The notes beneath the pieces were generated by a model that was not told the DNA's origin, did not search any database, and worked only from the letters and a program-made list of their open reading frames with translations. The translations under genes and the position numbers were made by a program. From assembly GCF_030815085.1 (NCBI RefSeq), contig NZ_JAUSWG010000004.1: a DNA stretch of 64,000 nucleotides. One strand, 5' to 3'. This document shows positions 17,906 to 27,964 of the stretch, one piece after another (position 1 is the first letter of the stretch; each line of letters begins with the position of its first letter). This DNA comes from Paraclostridium ghonii (GTDB lineage: Bacteria > Bacillota > Clostridia > Peptostreptococcales > Peptostreptococcaceae).

Positions 17906-20053
17906 TTGAGAAACATACTTAATATATTCAAAAAAGATTTAAAAGATATTTTTACAAATTATGCTATGCTTATAGTTGTAATCGCTCTTTGTATTTTGCC
18001 TTCTTTATACGCATGGTTTAATATAAAGGCATCTTGGGATCCATATGGCAGTACTGGAAATATATCTGTAGCAATTGTAAATAACGATAAAGGTACTACT
18101 ATAAGAGGGGAAAAAATCAATATAGGTGACGAACTTGTAGACACCTTAAAAGAAAACTCTGATTTAGGTTGGAAATTTGTTAATAAGGATAAGGCCTTAA
18201 AAGGAGTTAAAGATGGTTCATACTACGCATCTATTGAGATACCTGAAAATTTTACAAAAGATTTAACTTCGCTTATAACATCTGATGTAAAAAAAGGTGA
18301 GTTAATTTATACTGTAAATGAGAAAATAAATGCTATAGCTCCAAAGATTACTGATAAAGGAGCATCTACTATACAACTACAAATAAATCAAACTGTAGTT
18401 GAGACAGTAAGTCAAATTTTATTTGAGGCATCTAATGAATTGGGTATAGAACTTGAGGGTCAAATACCAAAACTAAATGATATAGAAAACTCTTTAGTTG
18501 AAATACAAGGTAAATTTGGTGATTTAAATGAGACAGTAAACCTTGCATCTAGTGGGGTTTCAAAGTCTAAAGATTTAGTTACTGATATTCAAAAGGATAT
18601 TCCTTTAATAAAAAATACTCTAAATCAGGCTCAAAGTTTATCATCTGATGTTGATAATTTTTTAAAGAGTTCTCAAAATAGTATAAATAGCATTTCTCCT
18701 ATAATAAAAAATGATATCGGTTTAATGAATGATATATCAAAATCAATTGTGGACACTGAAAATGCTCTTAACGATGCTATAAAAAATAATTCAGATGATG
18801 CTATAGGATTAATAAACAACTTAACAACTAAATTAAACAATTTAGCAACTATAAATAATTCTGTAATTGAGTTTTTAAATAAACTAAATAATCTTACTCC
18901 AAATCATCCTTTAACGGATACAATAAGTAGATTAAAAGATTTAGATTCAAAAACAACTCAAGCACTGAATTCTTTAAATTCAATAAAAGATCAAGTTCAA
19001 AGCGGACAAACACCTGCTGATAATGCTTTAGGTAATGTTTTAAAAGTAGGTTCTGATATACAGTCAATTACATCTTCATTGTATAATAATTTTGACGCTA
19101 AAATTTCTGGTCCTATAAATGATATCTTTGAAAAAGGTTATTCAGTTAGTGATGATGTTTTAAAAACTCTTCAAAATGCTGAAAATAAGCTTCCTCAGGC
19201 TGAAGATATGTTAAATACTACACTTAAATTGTCTGATAAAGGTATAGAAGGCATTAACTATGCTAAGGAAAAATTACCTAAAGTTGAAAGCATAGTTAAC
19301 GAGCTTGCTGATGCGGTTAAAAAAGTAAATAACGAAGAAGAACTTAATGACTTGGTAGATTTATTAAAAAATGATATAATAACGCAAAAGAATTTCTTAA
19401 AAGAACCTGTTACCGTTAAGGAAAATAAATTATACCCTATAGAAAATTATGGATCTGCTATGACTCCATTTTATACAGTATTATCATTATGGGTTGGACT
19501 TCTTTTACTATCTTCTCTTTTATCTGCTGAAGTTCATGGAGATTATAAATCTTATGAAGTTTACTTTGGTAGAGGACTTACTTTTGTAGGAATTGCTATA
19601 ATTCAAGCATTGATAGTCAGCTTAGGAAATATTTATGTACTTGGAGTTACCCCTGTTAATCCAGTTGTTCTAGTGTTAGGTTCTGTATTTACAAGTATAG
19701 TATTTACAGCTATTGTATATTCTCTTGTTTCTGTATTTGGTAATATGGGTAAAGCTATGGGAATTATACTTTTAGTTATTCAAGTAGCTGGTTCAGGTGG
19801 TACATTCCCAATAGAAGTTACTCCTGAATTCTTCCAAATAGTAAATCCATATCTACCATTTACTTATGCAATTTCAATGTTAAGAGAGTCTGTAGGCGGG
19901 GTTTACACTCCTGTATTATATAGAGATTTAGCTATTTTAACATTCTATATAGCAATTTCTCTTATAATTGCATTGCCACTTAAAAAACCTATAAATAAAG
20001 TTTATCATATATTTAATGATAAATTCAGTGAAAGTGGTCTTTCTGAACATTAA
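17906..20053 (+). CDS. YhgE/Pip-family ABC-2-like membrane protein
   Basis: A TTG start at 17906 (715 residues) is preferred. The GGGGAGTG Shine-Dalgarno (17889-17896) is nine bases before it and swallows the upstream GTG at 17894. Residues 15-40 are a transmembrane helix followed by SLYAWFNIKASWDPYG, the YhgE/Pip signature. A long extracellular helical region (about 190-500) is rich in Asn, Ser and Leu heptads. Five or six transmembrane helices follow (about 520-700). Members are phage-infection proteins or secretion-linked exporters (EsaA-like); no type VII secretion genes lie nearby. Confidence 0.88.
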   Translation: MRNILNIFKKDLKDIFTNYAMLIVVIALCILPSLYAWFNIKASWDPYGSTGNISVAIVNNDKGTTIRGEKINIGDELVDTLKENSDLGWKFVNKDKALKGVKDGSYYASIEIPENFTKDLTSLITSDVKKGELIYTVNEKINAIAPKITDKGASTIQLQINQTVVETVSQILFEASNELGIELEGQIPKLNDIENSLVEIQGKFGDLNETVNLASSGVSKSKDLVTDIQKDIPLIKNTLNQAQSLSSDVDNFLKSSQNSINSISPIIKNDIGLMNDISKSIVDTENALNDAIKNNSDDAIGLINNLTTKLNNLATINNSVIEFLNKLNNLTPNHPLTDTISRLKDLDSKTTQALNSLNSIKDQVQSGQTPADNALGNVLKVGSDIQSITSSLYNNFDAKISGPINDIFEKGYSVSDDVLKTLQNAENKLPQAEDMLNTTLKLSDKGIEGINYAKEKLPKVESIVNELADAVKKVNNEEELNDLVDLLKNDIITQKNFLKEPVTVKENKLYPIENYGSAMTPFYTVLSLWVGLLLLSSLLSAEVHGDYKSYEVYFGRGLTFVGIAIIQALIVSLGNIYVLGVTPVNPVVLVLGSVFTSIVFTAIVYSLVSVFGNMGKAMGIILLVIQVAGSGGTFPIEVTPEFFQIVNPYLPFTYAISMLRESVGGVYTPVLYRDLAILTFYIAISLIIALPLKKPINKVYHIFNDKFSESGLSEH

Positions 20054-20106
20054 AAAAATATAAACTTTTCTTTAAAAAATATATACAAGCTATAAGATTT
20101 AAGTAT

Positions 20107-20151
20107 AAAGCCTATATATTAAATTACTAATTAATTTAATATATAGGCTTT
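20107..20151. terminator. Bidirectional hairpin terminator
   Basis: A perfect 20-bp stem (20107-20126 with 20132-20151) has the 5-base loop CTAAT. It lies between the convergent YhgE gene and the exporter operon and can serve both. Confidence 0.8.
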
Positions 20152-20158
20152 AGTTGTA

Positions 20159-22792
20159 TTATACTATTTCATTTTTAATTGATTCTACTACATTGCTTTT
20201 TTTAACACATGTTGAAGAAATATAATACGATAAGAAAATAGATACAATTATAATTATAGTATACATTAGAGTTACTCCTACTGGGAATACAGGTATAAAC
20301 TCAGCCAATATAATTGGTGTTAATCTTAACATGTACCAACAAATAAATGATACTATTGGAATACTGACAATAATAGGTGTTACAACGAAGAATAAACCTT
20401 CTATCATCAGTATTTTATTTAACCCCTTTGGTGTTAATCCTACTGATCTAAGTATAGCAAACTCTCTTTTACGTAATCTAAGGTTATTAGAAATGGTAGA
20501 AAAAGCGTTAAAAGTACCAATTAAACCAATCATCGAGGCTGTAGCAAAAACACCAATAGCTGTAGCTTTTTGAACCAACACTTCATGATTTTTATCTTCC
20601 AATAGACTCCATATCCTAAAATCATCACATCCAAGATAAGAACTACAAATTTTAGTTAGTTCTTTCTTTGTACTTGGATTAGCCTCATCACCTACTACCA
20701 AATCAATTGACATACTATTGCATTCAGCCATACGCTCTTGCATAAAATTACTAACTATTTTTTGGTAAGTACTCATAGGTACTATGTAATCTATACTATA
20801 TCTAGTTTCCTCTTGGTTGCCTGGAGAAATATCTGTAACGGCTCCCACTTTAGCATTAAATTTATAATTTGTATTCATATCATTCTCTACTTTTTCATTT
20901 AAAGTTAACTCATCGCCTTCTTTTACATTTAATAATGGTATTTTCTGCGCAACTTTTGAATCATTTAGTGTATGATATGTGCTGTCTAATAATATTCCTG
21001 TCGGTACACCATCTTGATAATATTTCTCAGAATCAATGCCAATTTCTTTACAGTACTTTTTAAATGATTCATCACTTAATCCAACTAAATTTGTTATAAT
21101 TCTATATTTTCCATTTTCATTGGATACATTATATTTAATTGATACTCCATCAAATCCTCCAGATTTAGAAAAAACATCTGACTCCTGTTCTGATGTCACA
21201 TAGGTTGCAGTACGTACTTGCCTTCTGATTACGCTATCCTTAACTTCATACAACGAAATAATTTTATTTATCATATCCTTATTTGGATCATCAATAATAT
21301 TTAGATTAACAGTCATATCATATTTGCTTGTGTCAGAGTCCTTAGACTCAGCTAAATTTAATATAGATACAATGCTCATATACCCTACTATTAAGCTAAA
21401 ACACATTGAAAGAGATAACACAGCCGTTCGTAAACTTCTTTTGTTTGATAAAAATTGTACTTTTGCTAGCTCACCTTCTATCCCAAATATTTTATTGATT
21501 ATTGGGTGAAATTTTTGTTTTTTAATTTTTACTTTATTATTATTTTGACGTATTCCAACTATAGCTGATACTTTAGCCACTTTTCTTGCTGGAATATACG
21601 CTGATATTAAAACAGTAATCAATGAGGTAATAATAGCAAAAACAACTACTACCCATGAGAAGGAAATATGTATTTTCCTAAAATCTTCTGTAGCACTAAG
21701 AATTTCATTAATTTTAAAAACAACCATATAACTAAATAGATATCCTATCATAATACATATTGGCAATTGAATAATCCACAATAAAAATCCTTCATAGATA
21801 ACAGAATGCCTAATTTGCTTCGGAGTTGCTCCTAAACTTTTCAAAATACCTAGTTGTTTAATTCTACTATTAGCAGATAAAGAAAATCCATTATAGATAA
21901 TAAGAATAAATGTTCCCATAACTAGTAAAGTCATTATTATTACCATTGCTATTATTACAATTACTTGAGTATTTTCATCGTTTTTATCGCTAATTCCATA
22001 TAAATTTAGTAAAGGTGTATTATAAAGAACTTTATATTTACCATATTCATCCTGTTTTAGTCCCGTATATTTAGCAATTTTGGGCAATGTCTCATAAATT
22101 TTACGAGGTTTTTTTAGACGCATATAAACCGTAAGCTCATCTTTAGGTTTAATTTGTGAATGATCCAAGTATCCCATAGCAATATATCCGGGATATGCAG
22201 ACGATCCAGAACTATCTATTTCCCCAACTATGGTATAAGCATTAGTCCCTATTACATTAAAAGTCTCCCCTGATTGTTTGTAACCTTGGGTTTCAATTGT
22301 TTTATCGCCCAACATACGATCGCCTATTGGAAGAGTCAATTTATCACCAATTTTATACGAAGGATTATCCAAGAAGAATAATTTTGACAAAACAATTTCT
22401 CCAGGTTTTTGAGGAAGTCTACCTTTCATAATATTATCTTGATAACCCATATCCGCCCAAAAATTTGCATCTGCATCTCTCATTAATAGATATGGACGTT
22501 TTGTATTTGAAAGTTTAGCAGTAATCCATTGTCCTTTAACCATGGTAGTTTCAACCTCTGGATTTTCTGTTACATATTTTAATTTATCACCTGATATAGA
22601 ATCCCATAATTCACCATGCCAATACCCTGATTTTTCAATTTCTGTGGTTACTTTTGCTTTCCATAAAGTATGTACAAATATACATAATGAACATAGAAGT
22701 GCTGAGGCAATTGTAATAGCAACTATTATAGAAATTGTATGTCTCTTATTCTTTCTCAAATGATGATATGTATATTCGCTCATGATATTCAT
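20159..22792 (-). CDS. ABC transporter permease with two FtsX domains
   Basis: The 877-residue protein has one N-terminal transmembrane helix, a large extracellular domain (about 50-270), an FtsX domain (about 280-420), a second extracellular domain and a C-terminal FtsX domain (about 750-865). RLKQLGILKSLGATPKQIRHSV-type and LRKREFAILRSVGLTPKGL coupling helices are visible. This is the permease type of MacB/SalY/BceB-like systems, which remove antimicrobial peptides or act in envelope stress. Its start overlaps the ATPase stop codon (TAATG), indicating translational coupling. Confidence 0.88.
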   Translation of the reverse strand: MNIMSEYTYHHLRKNKRHTISIIVAITIASALLCSLCIFVHTLWKAKVTTEIEKSGYWHGELWDSISGDKLKYVTENPEVETTMVKGQWITAKLSNTKRPYLLMRDADANFWADMGYQDNIMKGRLPQKPGEIVLSKLFFLDNPSYKIGDKLTLPIGDRMLGDKTIETQGYKQSGETFNVIGTNAYTIVGEIDSSGSSAYPGYIAMGYLDHSQIKPKDELTVYMRLKKPRKIYETLPKIAKYTGLKQDEYGKYKVLYNTPLLNLYGISDKNDENTQVIVIIAMVIIMTLLVMGTFILIIYNGFSLSANSRIKQLGILKSLGATPKQIRHSVIYEGFLLWIIQLPICIMIGYLFSYMVVFKINEILSATEDFRKIHISFSWVVVVFAIITSLITVLISAYIPARKVAKVSAIVGIRQNNNKVKIKKQKFHPIINKIFGIEGELAKVQFLSNKRSLRTAVLSLSMCFSLIVGYMSIVSILNLAESKDSDTSKYDMTVNLNIIDDPNKDMINKIISLYEVKDSVIRRQVRTATYVTSEQESDVFSKSGGFDGVSIKYNVSNENGKYRIITNLVGLSDESFKKYCKEIGIDSEKYYQDGVPTGILLDSTYHTLNDSKVAQKIPLLNVKEGDELTLNEKVENDMNTNYKFNAKVGAVTDISPGNQEETRYSIDYIVPMSTYQKIVSNFMQERMAECNSMSIDLVVGDEANPSTKKELTKICSSYLGCDDFRIWSLLEDKNHEVLVQKATAIGVFATASMIGLIGTFNAFSTISNNLRLRKREFAILRSVGLTPKGLNKILMIEGLFFVVTPIIVSIPIVSFICWYMLRLTPIILAEFIPVFPVGVTLMYTIIIIVSIFLSYYISSTCVKKSNVVESIKNEIV

Positions 22793-23472
22793 TACTTAAT
22801 CACCTCATTTGATACAAGTTTGCCATCATCTATTCTAATCATTCGATCTGCTGATAATGCAATTTTTTCGTCATGAGTAATCATTACAATAGTCTGGTTA
22901 TACTCTTTATTTGAAATCTTTAACATTTCAAGAATACTTTCAGAATTTTTTCTATCAAGATTTCCCGTAGGTTCATCTGCTAGAATAATAGAAGGTCTAT
23001 AAATTAATGAGCGACCGATAGCAACCCTTTGCTGCTGCCCACCTGAAAGCTGATTAGGTAGATGATTAAGCCTTTCGTTTAAACCAAGCATTTTTACAAT
23101 CTTATCAAACTCTTCTCTTTTAGGCTTTCTACCATCTAAAAGCATAGGCAATAATATATTTTTTTCAACAGTTAGAGTAGGTATAAGATTAAAAAACTGA
23201 TATATTAACCCTACTTTTCTTCGACGAAATAAAGCTAATTTGGTTTCATTCATTGATGAAATATCAGTATCATCTATATATATTTTTCCTTTTGTAGGTT
23301 TATCTACTCCCCCTAACATATGAAGTAGTGTAGATTTTCCTGATCCACTTGATCCAATTATTGAAACAAATTCTCCTTTGTTTATTTTCAAATTTAAATT
23401 ATCAAGTGCCGTGACCTTTGTATCCCCCATTCCATAGGTTTTTGTAAGATTTTCAGTTCTTAATATTTCCAA
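22792..23472 (-). CDS. ABC transporter ATP-binding protein (LolD/MacB type)
   Basis: The 226-residue ATPase has Walker A GSSGSGKST, signature LSGGQQQRV and Walker B IILADEPTGNLD, the combination typical of the MacB/LolD/BceA subfamily. It is translationally coupled to the permease downstream and follows the sensor kinase gene after a 118-base gap. That gap holds the likely response-regulator site. The natural substrate is probably a peptide antibiotic or an envelope-active compound. Confidence 0.92.
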   Translation of the reverse strand: MEILRTENLTKTYGMGDTKVTALDNLNLKINKGEFVSIIGSSGSGKSTLLHMLGGVDKPTKGKIYIDDTDISSMNETKLALFRRRKVGLIYQFFNLIPTLTVEKNILLPMLLDGRKPKREEFDKIVKMLGLNERLNHLPNQLSGGQQQRVAIGRSLIYRPSIILADEPTGNLDRKNSESILEMLKISNKEYNQTIVMITHDEKIALSADRMIRIDDGKLVSNEVIK

Positions 23473-23550
23473 AATATTCTCCCCTTCCTTTATTTGAATA
23501 CCCTAGAAAAATCTTTTGTTTTACCGGGTGCTTTTCTTTTGTACAAAATT

Positions 23551-23582
23551 ATGATACCTTTGTTAAGTGACATTTTGGTGAC
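23551..23582 (-). promoter_or_regulatory. Candidate response-regulator operator and promoter of the exporter genes
   Basis: GTGAC on the plus strand (GTCAC on the transcribed strand) occurs at 23567-23571 and 23578-23582, an 11-base period or one helical turn. OmpR-type regulators prefer this layout. A TATCAT -10-like sequence (23556-23551) lies downstream. The -35 position falls in the repeats and does not resemble TTGACA, as expected for an activated promoter. Confidence 0.45.
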
Positions 23583-23590
23583 GTTGATAC

Positions 23591-24793
23591 TTAATTTTCA
23601 TAAAACTTTATTATAAATTTTGCTCCTCCACCATCCTTATTTACAGCAATAATTTCACCATTTTGTTTTTTAATTATAGAATTTGCAAGTGCAAGTCCAA
23701 TTCCAACACTATCCTTTGATGAGTTTACACCCTTATAAAATCTCTTGAAAAGATGTGGAATATCCTTCTTATCAAATCCTTTGCCATTATCCTCAATTGT
23801 TATTTGTGTACATATAGGATTTTGTTTATAATCTATATGAATTTCTCCTTTATCTGGTGTGTGTTCAGAGCAATTTTTAACAATATTTAAAATAGCTTCA
23901 TTAGTCCAATGAAAATCACCATAAAAAAATATATCACTATTCCCTTTTATAAAAATCTTTTGTTTCTTTTTTTCTATCATTAAACGTAGAGACTCAATAG
24001 CTACACATAATAATTCATTAACATTAATAGATTTATATTCCAATGTCATTGCATCTGCATCGATTTTTGAAAGTATTAATAATGATGAAACTAAATAATT
24101 TAAACGATTTATTTGTGTTGAAATACTTTCAATATATAAGGCTTCATCTCCTTCAATAGAACTGCCTTCTAATAATTCAACCATCAATAACATGGACGTA
24201 AGTGGGGTTTTTAGTTGATGAGATATATCTGCAAGATTATTAGACAGCTTTTCTTTTTCTTCTCTTTCTCTTTCTCGGCTTTCCCTAAGCATCATAACTG
24301 TTTTGTATAATTCATCTTCTAAAATTGAGAATTCGTCTTCTTTTTTCTCAGTTCGAATTCTATAATTTCCTTGATTTATATCGTAAAGATATTGTGCTAA
24401 ATCATCTATACGTTTACACTTTATAATATTTGAAACTATTATTGAACCTCCAAAATAAAAAAATAGTAAAGTAATTAATAAAAAAACACTAATAAGTACT
24501 TTACTAAACATTTGATGATTATTAAATTTAATCTTAAATTCTTCATCATAACCATATCTCTCTAATATTTCCTTACCTTTATTTATATCTGTTTCATTTT
24601 TATTTTTTAATGATGATACCAAAACTTGTTCAATATCAGGATTAGCATTAACTCCAGCTGCTATAAGCTGTGCTGTTTTTTCATAAAATATGTTTTCTGA
24701 TTGTATGTAAATAAAACTACCAAATATAACACAAAAAAATGTTATATATAAAAAACTAGTAAAAAAACATAATGTAATACTTTTTTTATTCAT
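23591..24793 (-). CDS. Sensor histidine kinase
   Basis: The 400-residue kinase has two transmembrane helices (about 8-28 and 100-122) enclosing a sensor region of about 70 residues. A HAMP-like linker follows. The H-box is ADISHQLKTPLTSM, the N-box NEAILNIVKNCSEHTP, and the G-boxes DNGKGFDKKD and GIGLALANS. It sits 7 bases after the response regulator gene. The small extracellular loop is larger than in BceS-type intramembrane kinases, so it may sense a ligand itself. Confidence 0.92.
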   Translation of the reverse strand: MNKKSITLCFFTSFLYITFFCVIFGSFIYIQSENIFYEKTAQLIAAGVNANPDIEQVLVSSLKNKNETDINKGKEILERYGYDEEFKIKFNNHQMFSKVLISVFLLITLLFFYFGGSIIVSNIIKCKRIDDLAQYLYDINQGNYRIRTEKKEDEFSILEDELYKTVMMLRESREREREEKEKLSNNLADISHQLKTPLTSMLLMVELLEGSSIEGDEALYIESISTQINRLNYLVSSLLILSKIDADAMTLEYKSINVNELLCVAIESLRLMIEKKKQKIFIKGNSDIFFYGDFHWTNEAILNIVKNCSEHTPDKGEIHIDYKQNPICTQITIEDNGKGFDKKDIPHLFKRFYKGVNSSKDSVGIGLALANSIIKKQNGEIIAVNKDGGGAKFIIKFYEN

Positions 24794-24800
24794 ATAAACT

Positions 24801-25466
24801 TTAATCCTCCAACCTATAGCCTATTCCTCTAACTGTTTTTATAAAAGAATCATCATCCAGCTTCTCTCTAAGACGTTTTATTGCTACTGATAATGTATTA
24901 TTATTTACGAATTCTCCATGATCGTCCCAAAGCTTTTCCAATAAGGTAGTTCTTTTCAATGTACAGTTTTTATTCTCTAATAATTTTAGTAATAGATTAT
25001 ACTCCCCAACTGTCAATTCTATTTCATTGTTATTTTTATAAACCCTTGATTCAGACTTTATTAATTTAATATTTTTACACCATAAAATATCTTCTTGTAT
25101 GTTTTGTTTAAGGCTTCTTCGTAAAACAGCATTAATACGAGATTCTAAAACACTTAATTTAAAAGGTTTTGTAATATAATCATCTCCACCCATATCTAGA
25201 CCTTTTATCATAGTGCTTTCATCATCTCTCACAGTAAGAAAAATAACAGGAATATCTTTAATTCTTTTTATATAACGACAAAAATCAAATCCTGATCCAT
25301 CAGGAAGATTTAAATCTATTAATATTAAATCTATATCTGTTTTAAAAAGTTCTTTTCCTTCTTTTAAATTTTTCCCATGAATAACCCCATAATTATTTTT
25401 CGATAAAAATGTTTTTACTCCAAAAGCAATTGTATCATCGTCCTCAATTATTAAAATTGTAAACAT
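24801..25466 (-). CDS. OmpR/PhoB-family response regulator
   Basis: The 221-residue protein has an N-terminal receiver with the phosphoacceptor Asp51 in LILIDLNLPDGSG and Lys in DDYITKPF. The C-terminal winged helix (about 125-220) ends in RLREKLDDDSFIKTVRGIGYRLE. It is the first gene of the module in transcription order (regulator, kinase, ATPase, permease). It presumably activates the exporter through the 11-bp-period repeat at 23567-23582. Confidence 0.93.
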   Translation of the reverse strand: MFTILIIEDDDTIAFGVKTFLSKNNYGVIHGKNLKEGKELFKTDIDLILIDLNLPDGSGFDFCRYIKRIKDIPVIFLTVRDDESTMIKGLDMGGDDYITKPFKLSVLESRINAVLRRSLKQNIQEDILWCKNIKLIKSESRVYKNNNEIELTVGEYNLLLKLLENKNCTLKRTTLLEKLWDDHGEFVNNNTLSVAIKRLREKLDDDSFIKTVRGIGYRLED

Positions 25467-25550
25467 CTCTTTGTCTCCTTAATTTCTTATACATATTATC
25501 TTGTTTTTAACATATTTTAAATAGGTAACTCAGTTTTTGCGCTGTAAAAA

Positions 25551-25582
25551 AGTAAGGTAAATTATATATAACTTACCTTACT
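25551..25582 (-). terminator. Hairpin terminator after the DUF3867-like gene
   Basis: A 10-bp stem (AGTAAGGTAA with TTACCTTACT) and A/T runs on both sides lie between two minus-strand genes, just after the stop at 25623. Confidence 0.75.
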
Positions 25583-25622
25583 TTTATTATTTATACACTA
25601 TTAAGATAGCACTATCTATTTC

Positions 25623-26198
25623 TTAATAATCATATTCTGTTATATTTTCGCACATATTTATAGTTATAGTCTTATCTAGTGAATTCTTATACGATAATAA
25701 GAGTTCATTAAGTTCTGCATCAACTAGATTTATCTTACCTTTACTTATTAAAGTAACTTGCTCTTTATCTATTATAATTTTTATGTCATTATGGTCATTT
25801 TTTACATATGTTTCTACACAAGCCTTTGGTTTTACCTTGTAGTTATATTTTTCGTAAAAACCTATACTTTTTTTAATTTCTTCAAAGTTTACATTTTTCA
25901 TATCGCCTAGATCTATGTTACTAGGATCTATTCCTAAACTTTTTAATTGTTCATCTATTTCAGATGAATCCATTCCATATCTTTCCATGAATTTCTTTTG
26001 TATATTGATAAACTTCTCTTGTGATATATTATTTTCCTTCATATATTCCATTATTTTCTTAGAAAATTCAACCATACTCATACTTCCTGTCATTACAGAA
26101 TTATAAAGACTATATATATATTGTTCAAACTTATCTACATCAGAATCTTTTACTTTATTTTTTAACTCATTAAAATCTATTACTCTATCGTCTGACAT
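25623..26198 (-). CDS. DUF3867-like protein of unknown function
   Basis: The 191-residue protein is acidic and cytoplasmic. Residues 1-110 are helical, with MSMVEFSKKIMEYMKENNIS and MERYGMDSSEIDEQLKSLGI. Residues 115-190 are probably beta-strands ending in MCENITEYDY. The overall pattern resembles the clostridial DUF3867 family, recognised from memory and not from a search. It is a single gene with its own terminator; the AGGAGG Shine-Dalgarno supports the ATG start. No function is known. Confidence 0.6.
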   Translation of the reverse strand: MSDDRVIDFNELKNKVKDSDVDKFEQYIYSLYNSVMTGSMSMVEFSKKIMEYMKENNISQEKFINIQKKFMERYGMDSSEIDEQLKSLGIDPSNIDLGDMKNVNFEEIKKSIGFYEKYNYKVKPKACVETYVKNDHNDIKIIIDKEQVTLISKGKINLVDAELNELLLSYKNSLDKTITINMCENITEYDY

Positions 26199-26474
26199 AT
26201 AATTACCTCCTGATTAACCTTTAGCTTTTAACCTTATTACTATTATATTCTAATAAGGTTTTAATGTCTACATATTGAAATTTAGCTTATATTTATATAT
26301 TATTAAATACATTAGATGTTTTAGTTCTTTATTTAATTCAAGTTTAACTCCTATTCTTGTCATCTTATTTTTTGATCATTAATTAAGTTATACCATTTTC
26401 TTTAACTAAATCAAGTACTATATTAAGATTATCTCCATTTACAAATAGTTTATTATAATATTTTTAATGATTTA
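26199..26474. other. Gene-free region
   Basis: AT-rich spacer downstream of asnS and upstream of the DUF3867-like gene. It must hold the latter's promoter. No RNA gene, repeat or open frame was recognised. Confidence 0.4.
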
Positions 26475-26504
26475 AAAAGCCCTAGGCAATTACCCAGGGC
26501 TTTT
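26475..26504 (-). terminator. Hairpin terminator after asnS
   Basis: An AAAAGCCCT/AGGGCTTTT stem extended by GG/CC pairs lies 32 bases after the asnS stop codon. Confidence 0.8.
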
Positions 26505-26535
26505 GTATATCTAAAATTTTATTTAATTTAATAAA

Positions 26536-27936
26536 TTAAAACTCTGCGTTTTTTGGAGTTCTAGGGAATGGTATTACGTCTCTTATGTTTGACATACCAG
26601 TCATGTACATTAATATTCTCTCAAATCCTAATCCAAATCCTGAGTGAGTAGCTGTTCCGAATTTTCTTAATTCTAAGTACCACCAGTAATCTTCTTCATT
26701 TAAGTTCATATCTTTTATTCTATCTAATAATACATCGTGTCTTTCTTCCCTTTGAGATCCACCAACTATTTCTCCAACTCCAGGAACTAAAAGATCCATT
26801 GCTCTAACAGTTTTTCCATCTTCATTCATTCTCATGTAGAATGCTTTTATATCCTTTGGATAATCTGTAACAAATACTGGTGCTTTAAATATTTGCTCTG
26901 TTAAGTATCTTTCATGTTCTGTTTGAAGATCATCTCCCCATTTTACTGGATATTCAAACTCATGACCTGATTCTTGTAACATTTCTACAGCTTTAGTGTA
27001 TGTTATTCTAGTAAATTCAGAGTTTACTACATTGTTTAATCTATCTATTAATCCTTTATCTATGAAGCTATTGAAGAATTCCATTTCTTCTGGAGCATTT
27101 TCCATAACATAGCTTATAACATATTTAATCATATCTTCTGCAAGTTCCATGTTATCTTCTAAGTCAGCAAATGCTATTTCAGGTTCTATCATCCAAAACT
27201 CTGACGCATGTCTTTGTGTAAATGAATTTTCTGCTCTAAATGTTGGTCCAAATGTGTAAACATTTCTAAATGCAAGAGCCATTATTTCAGCATTTAATTG
27301 CCCACTAACAGTTAAGTTAGCTTCTTTTCCAAAGAAGTCTTTAGAGTAATCGATTGCTCCTTCTTCACTCTTAGGTATATCATTTAAATCCATAGTTGTT
27401 ATTCTAAACATTTCTCCTGCACCTTCACAGTCACTACCTGTTATAATTGGTGAATGTGCATATACAAAGTTTCTATCTTGGAAGAATCTGTGTACAGCAT
27501 AAGCAGCTAAACTTCTTACTCTAAATACTGCTGAGAAAGTATTACTTCTTGGTCTTAAATGAGCTATAGTTCTTAAATACTCTAAAGTATGTCTTTTCTT
27601 TTGTAATGGATATGAACTATCTGATTCCCCTTCTAACTCTATTTTGGTTGCATGTATTTCTACAGGTTGCTTTGCTCCTTCTGTTGATACAAGTTCCCCT
27701 TCAACTAATATTGATGAACTTATTGGAAGCTTTGTTATATCTTTAAAGTTTTCTATTTTATCATCAGATATTACTACTTGCATATTTTTAAAGAAACTTC
27801 CATCATTTAATTCTATAAATCCGAAGTTTTTAGATGTTCTAGATGTTCTTATCCATCCAGCTACTTTTACATTTTTACCGATATACTCATCTTTACTTCT
27901 GTAAAGTTCTTTAATTTCTATAAAATCTCTTTGCAT
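26536..27936 (-). CDS. asnS: Asparaginyl-tRNA synthetase
   Basis: The 466-residue class II enzyme has an N-terminal OB-fold anticodon-binding domain (about 15-110, VKVAGWIRTSRTSKNFGFIEL). The catalytic core includes motif 2 (FRAENSFTQRH), a conserved FWMIEPEIAF and motif 3 (GFGLGFERI). Features distinguishing AsnRS from AspRS (for example the short length and no GAD insertion) fit. It charges tRNA(Asn) with asparagine. A T-box leader with a strong promoter lies directly upstream, so expression should rise when uncharged tRNA(Asn) accumulates. Confidence 0.96.
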   Translation of the reverse strand: MQRDFIEIKELYRSKDEYIGKNVKVAGWIRTSRTSKNFGFIELNDGSFFKNMQVVISDDKIENFKDITKLPISSSILVEGELVSTEGAKQPVEIHATKIELEGESDSSYPLQKKRHTLEYLRTIAHLRPRSNTFSAVFRVRSLAAYAVHRFFQDRNFVYAHSPIITGSDCEGAGEMFRITTMDLNDIPKSEEGAIDYSKDFFGKEANLTVSGQLNAEIMALAFRNVYTFGPTFRAENSFTQRHASEFWMIEPEIAFADLEDNMELAEDMIKYVISYVMENAPEEMEFFNSFIDKGLIDRLNNVVNSEFTRITYTKAVEMLQESGHEFEYPVKWGDDLQTEHERYLTEQIFKAPVFVTDYPKDIKAFYMRMNEDGKTVRAMDLLVPGVGEIVGGSQREERHDVLLDRIKDMNLNEEDYWWYLELRKFGTATHSGFGLGFERILMYMTGMSNIRDVIPFPRTPKNAEF

Positions 27937-27964
27937 TTTATGTCCTCCTGAAATTTAAATTTAA

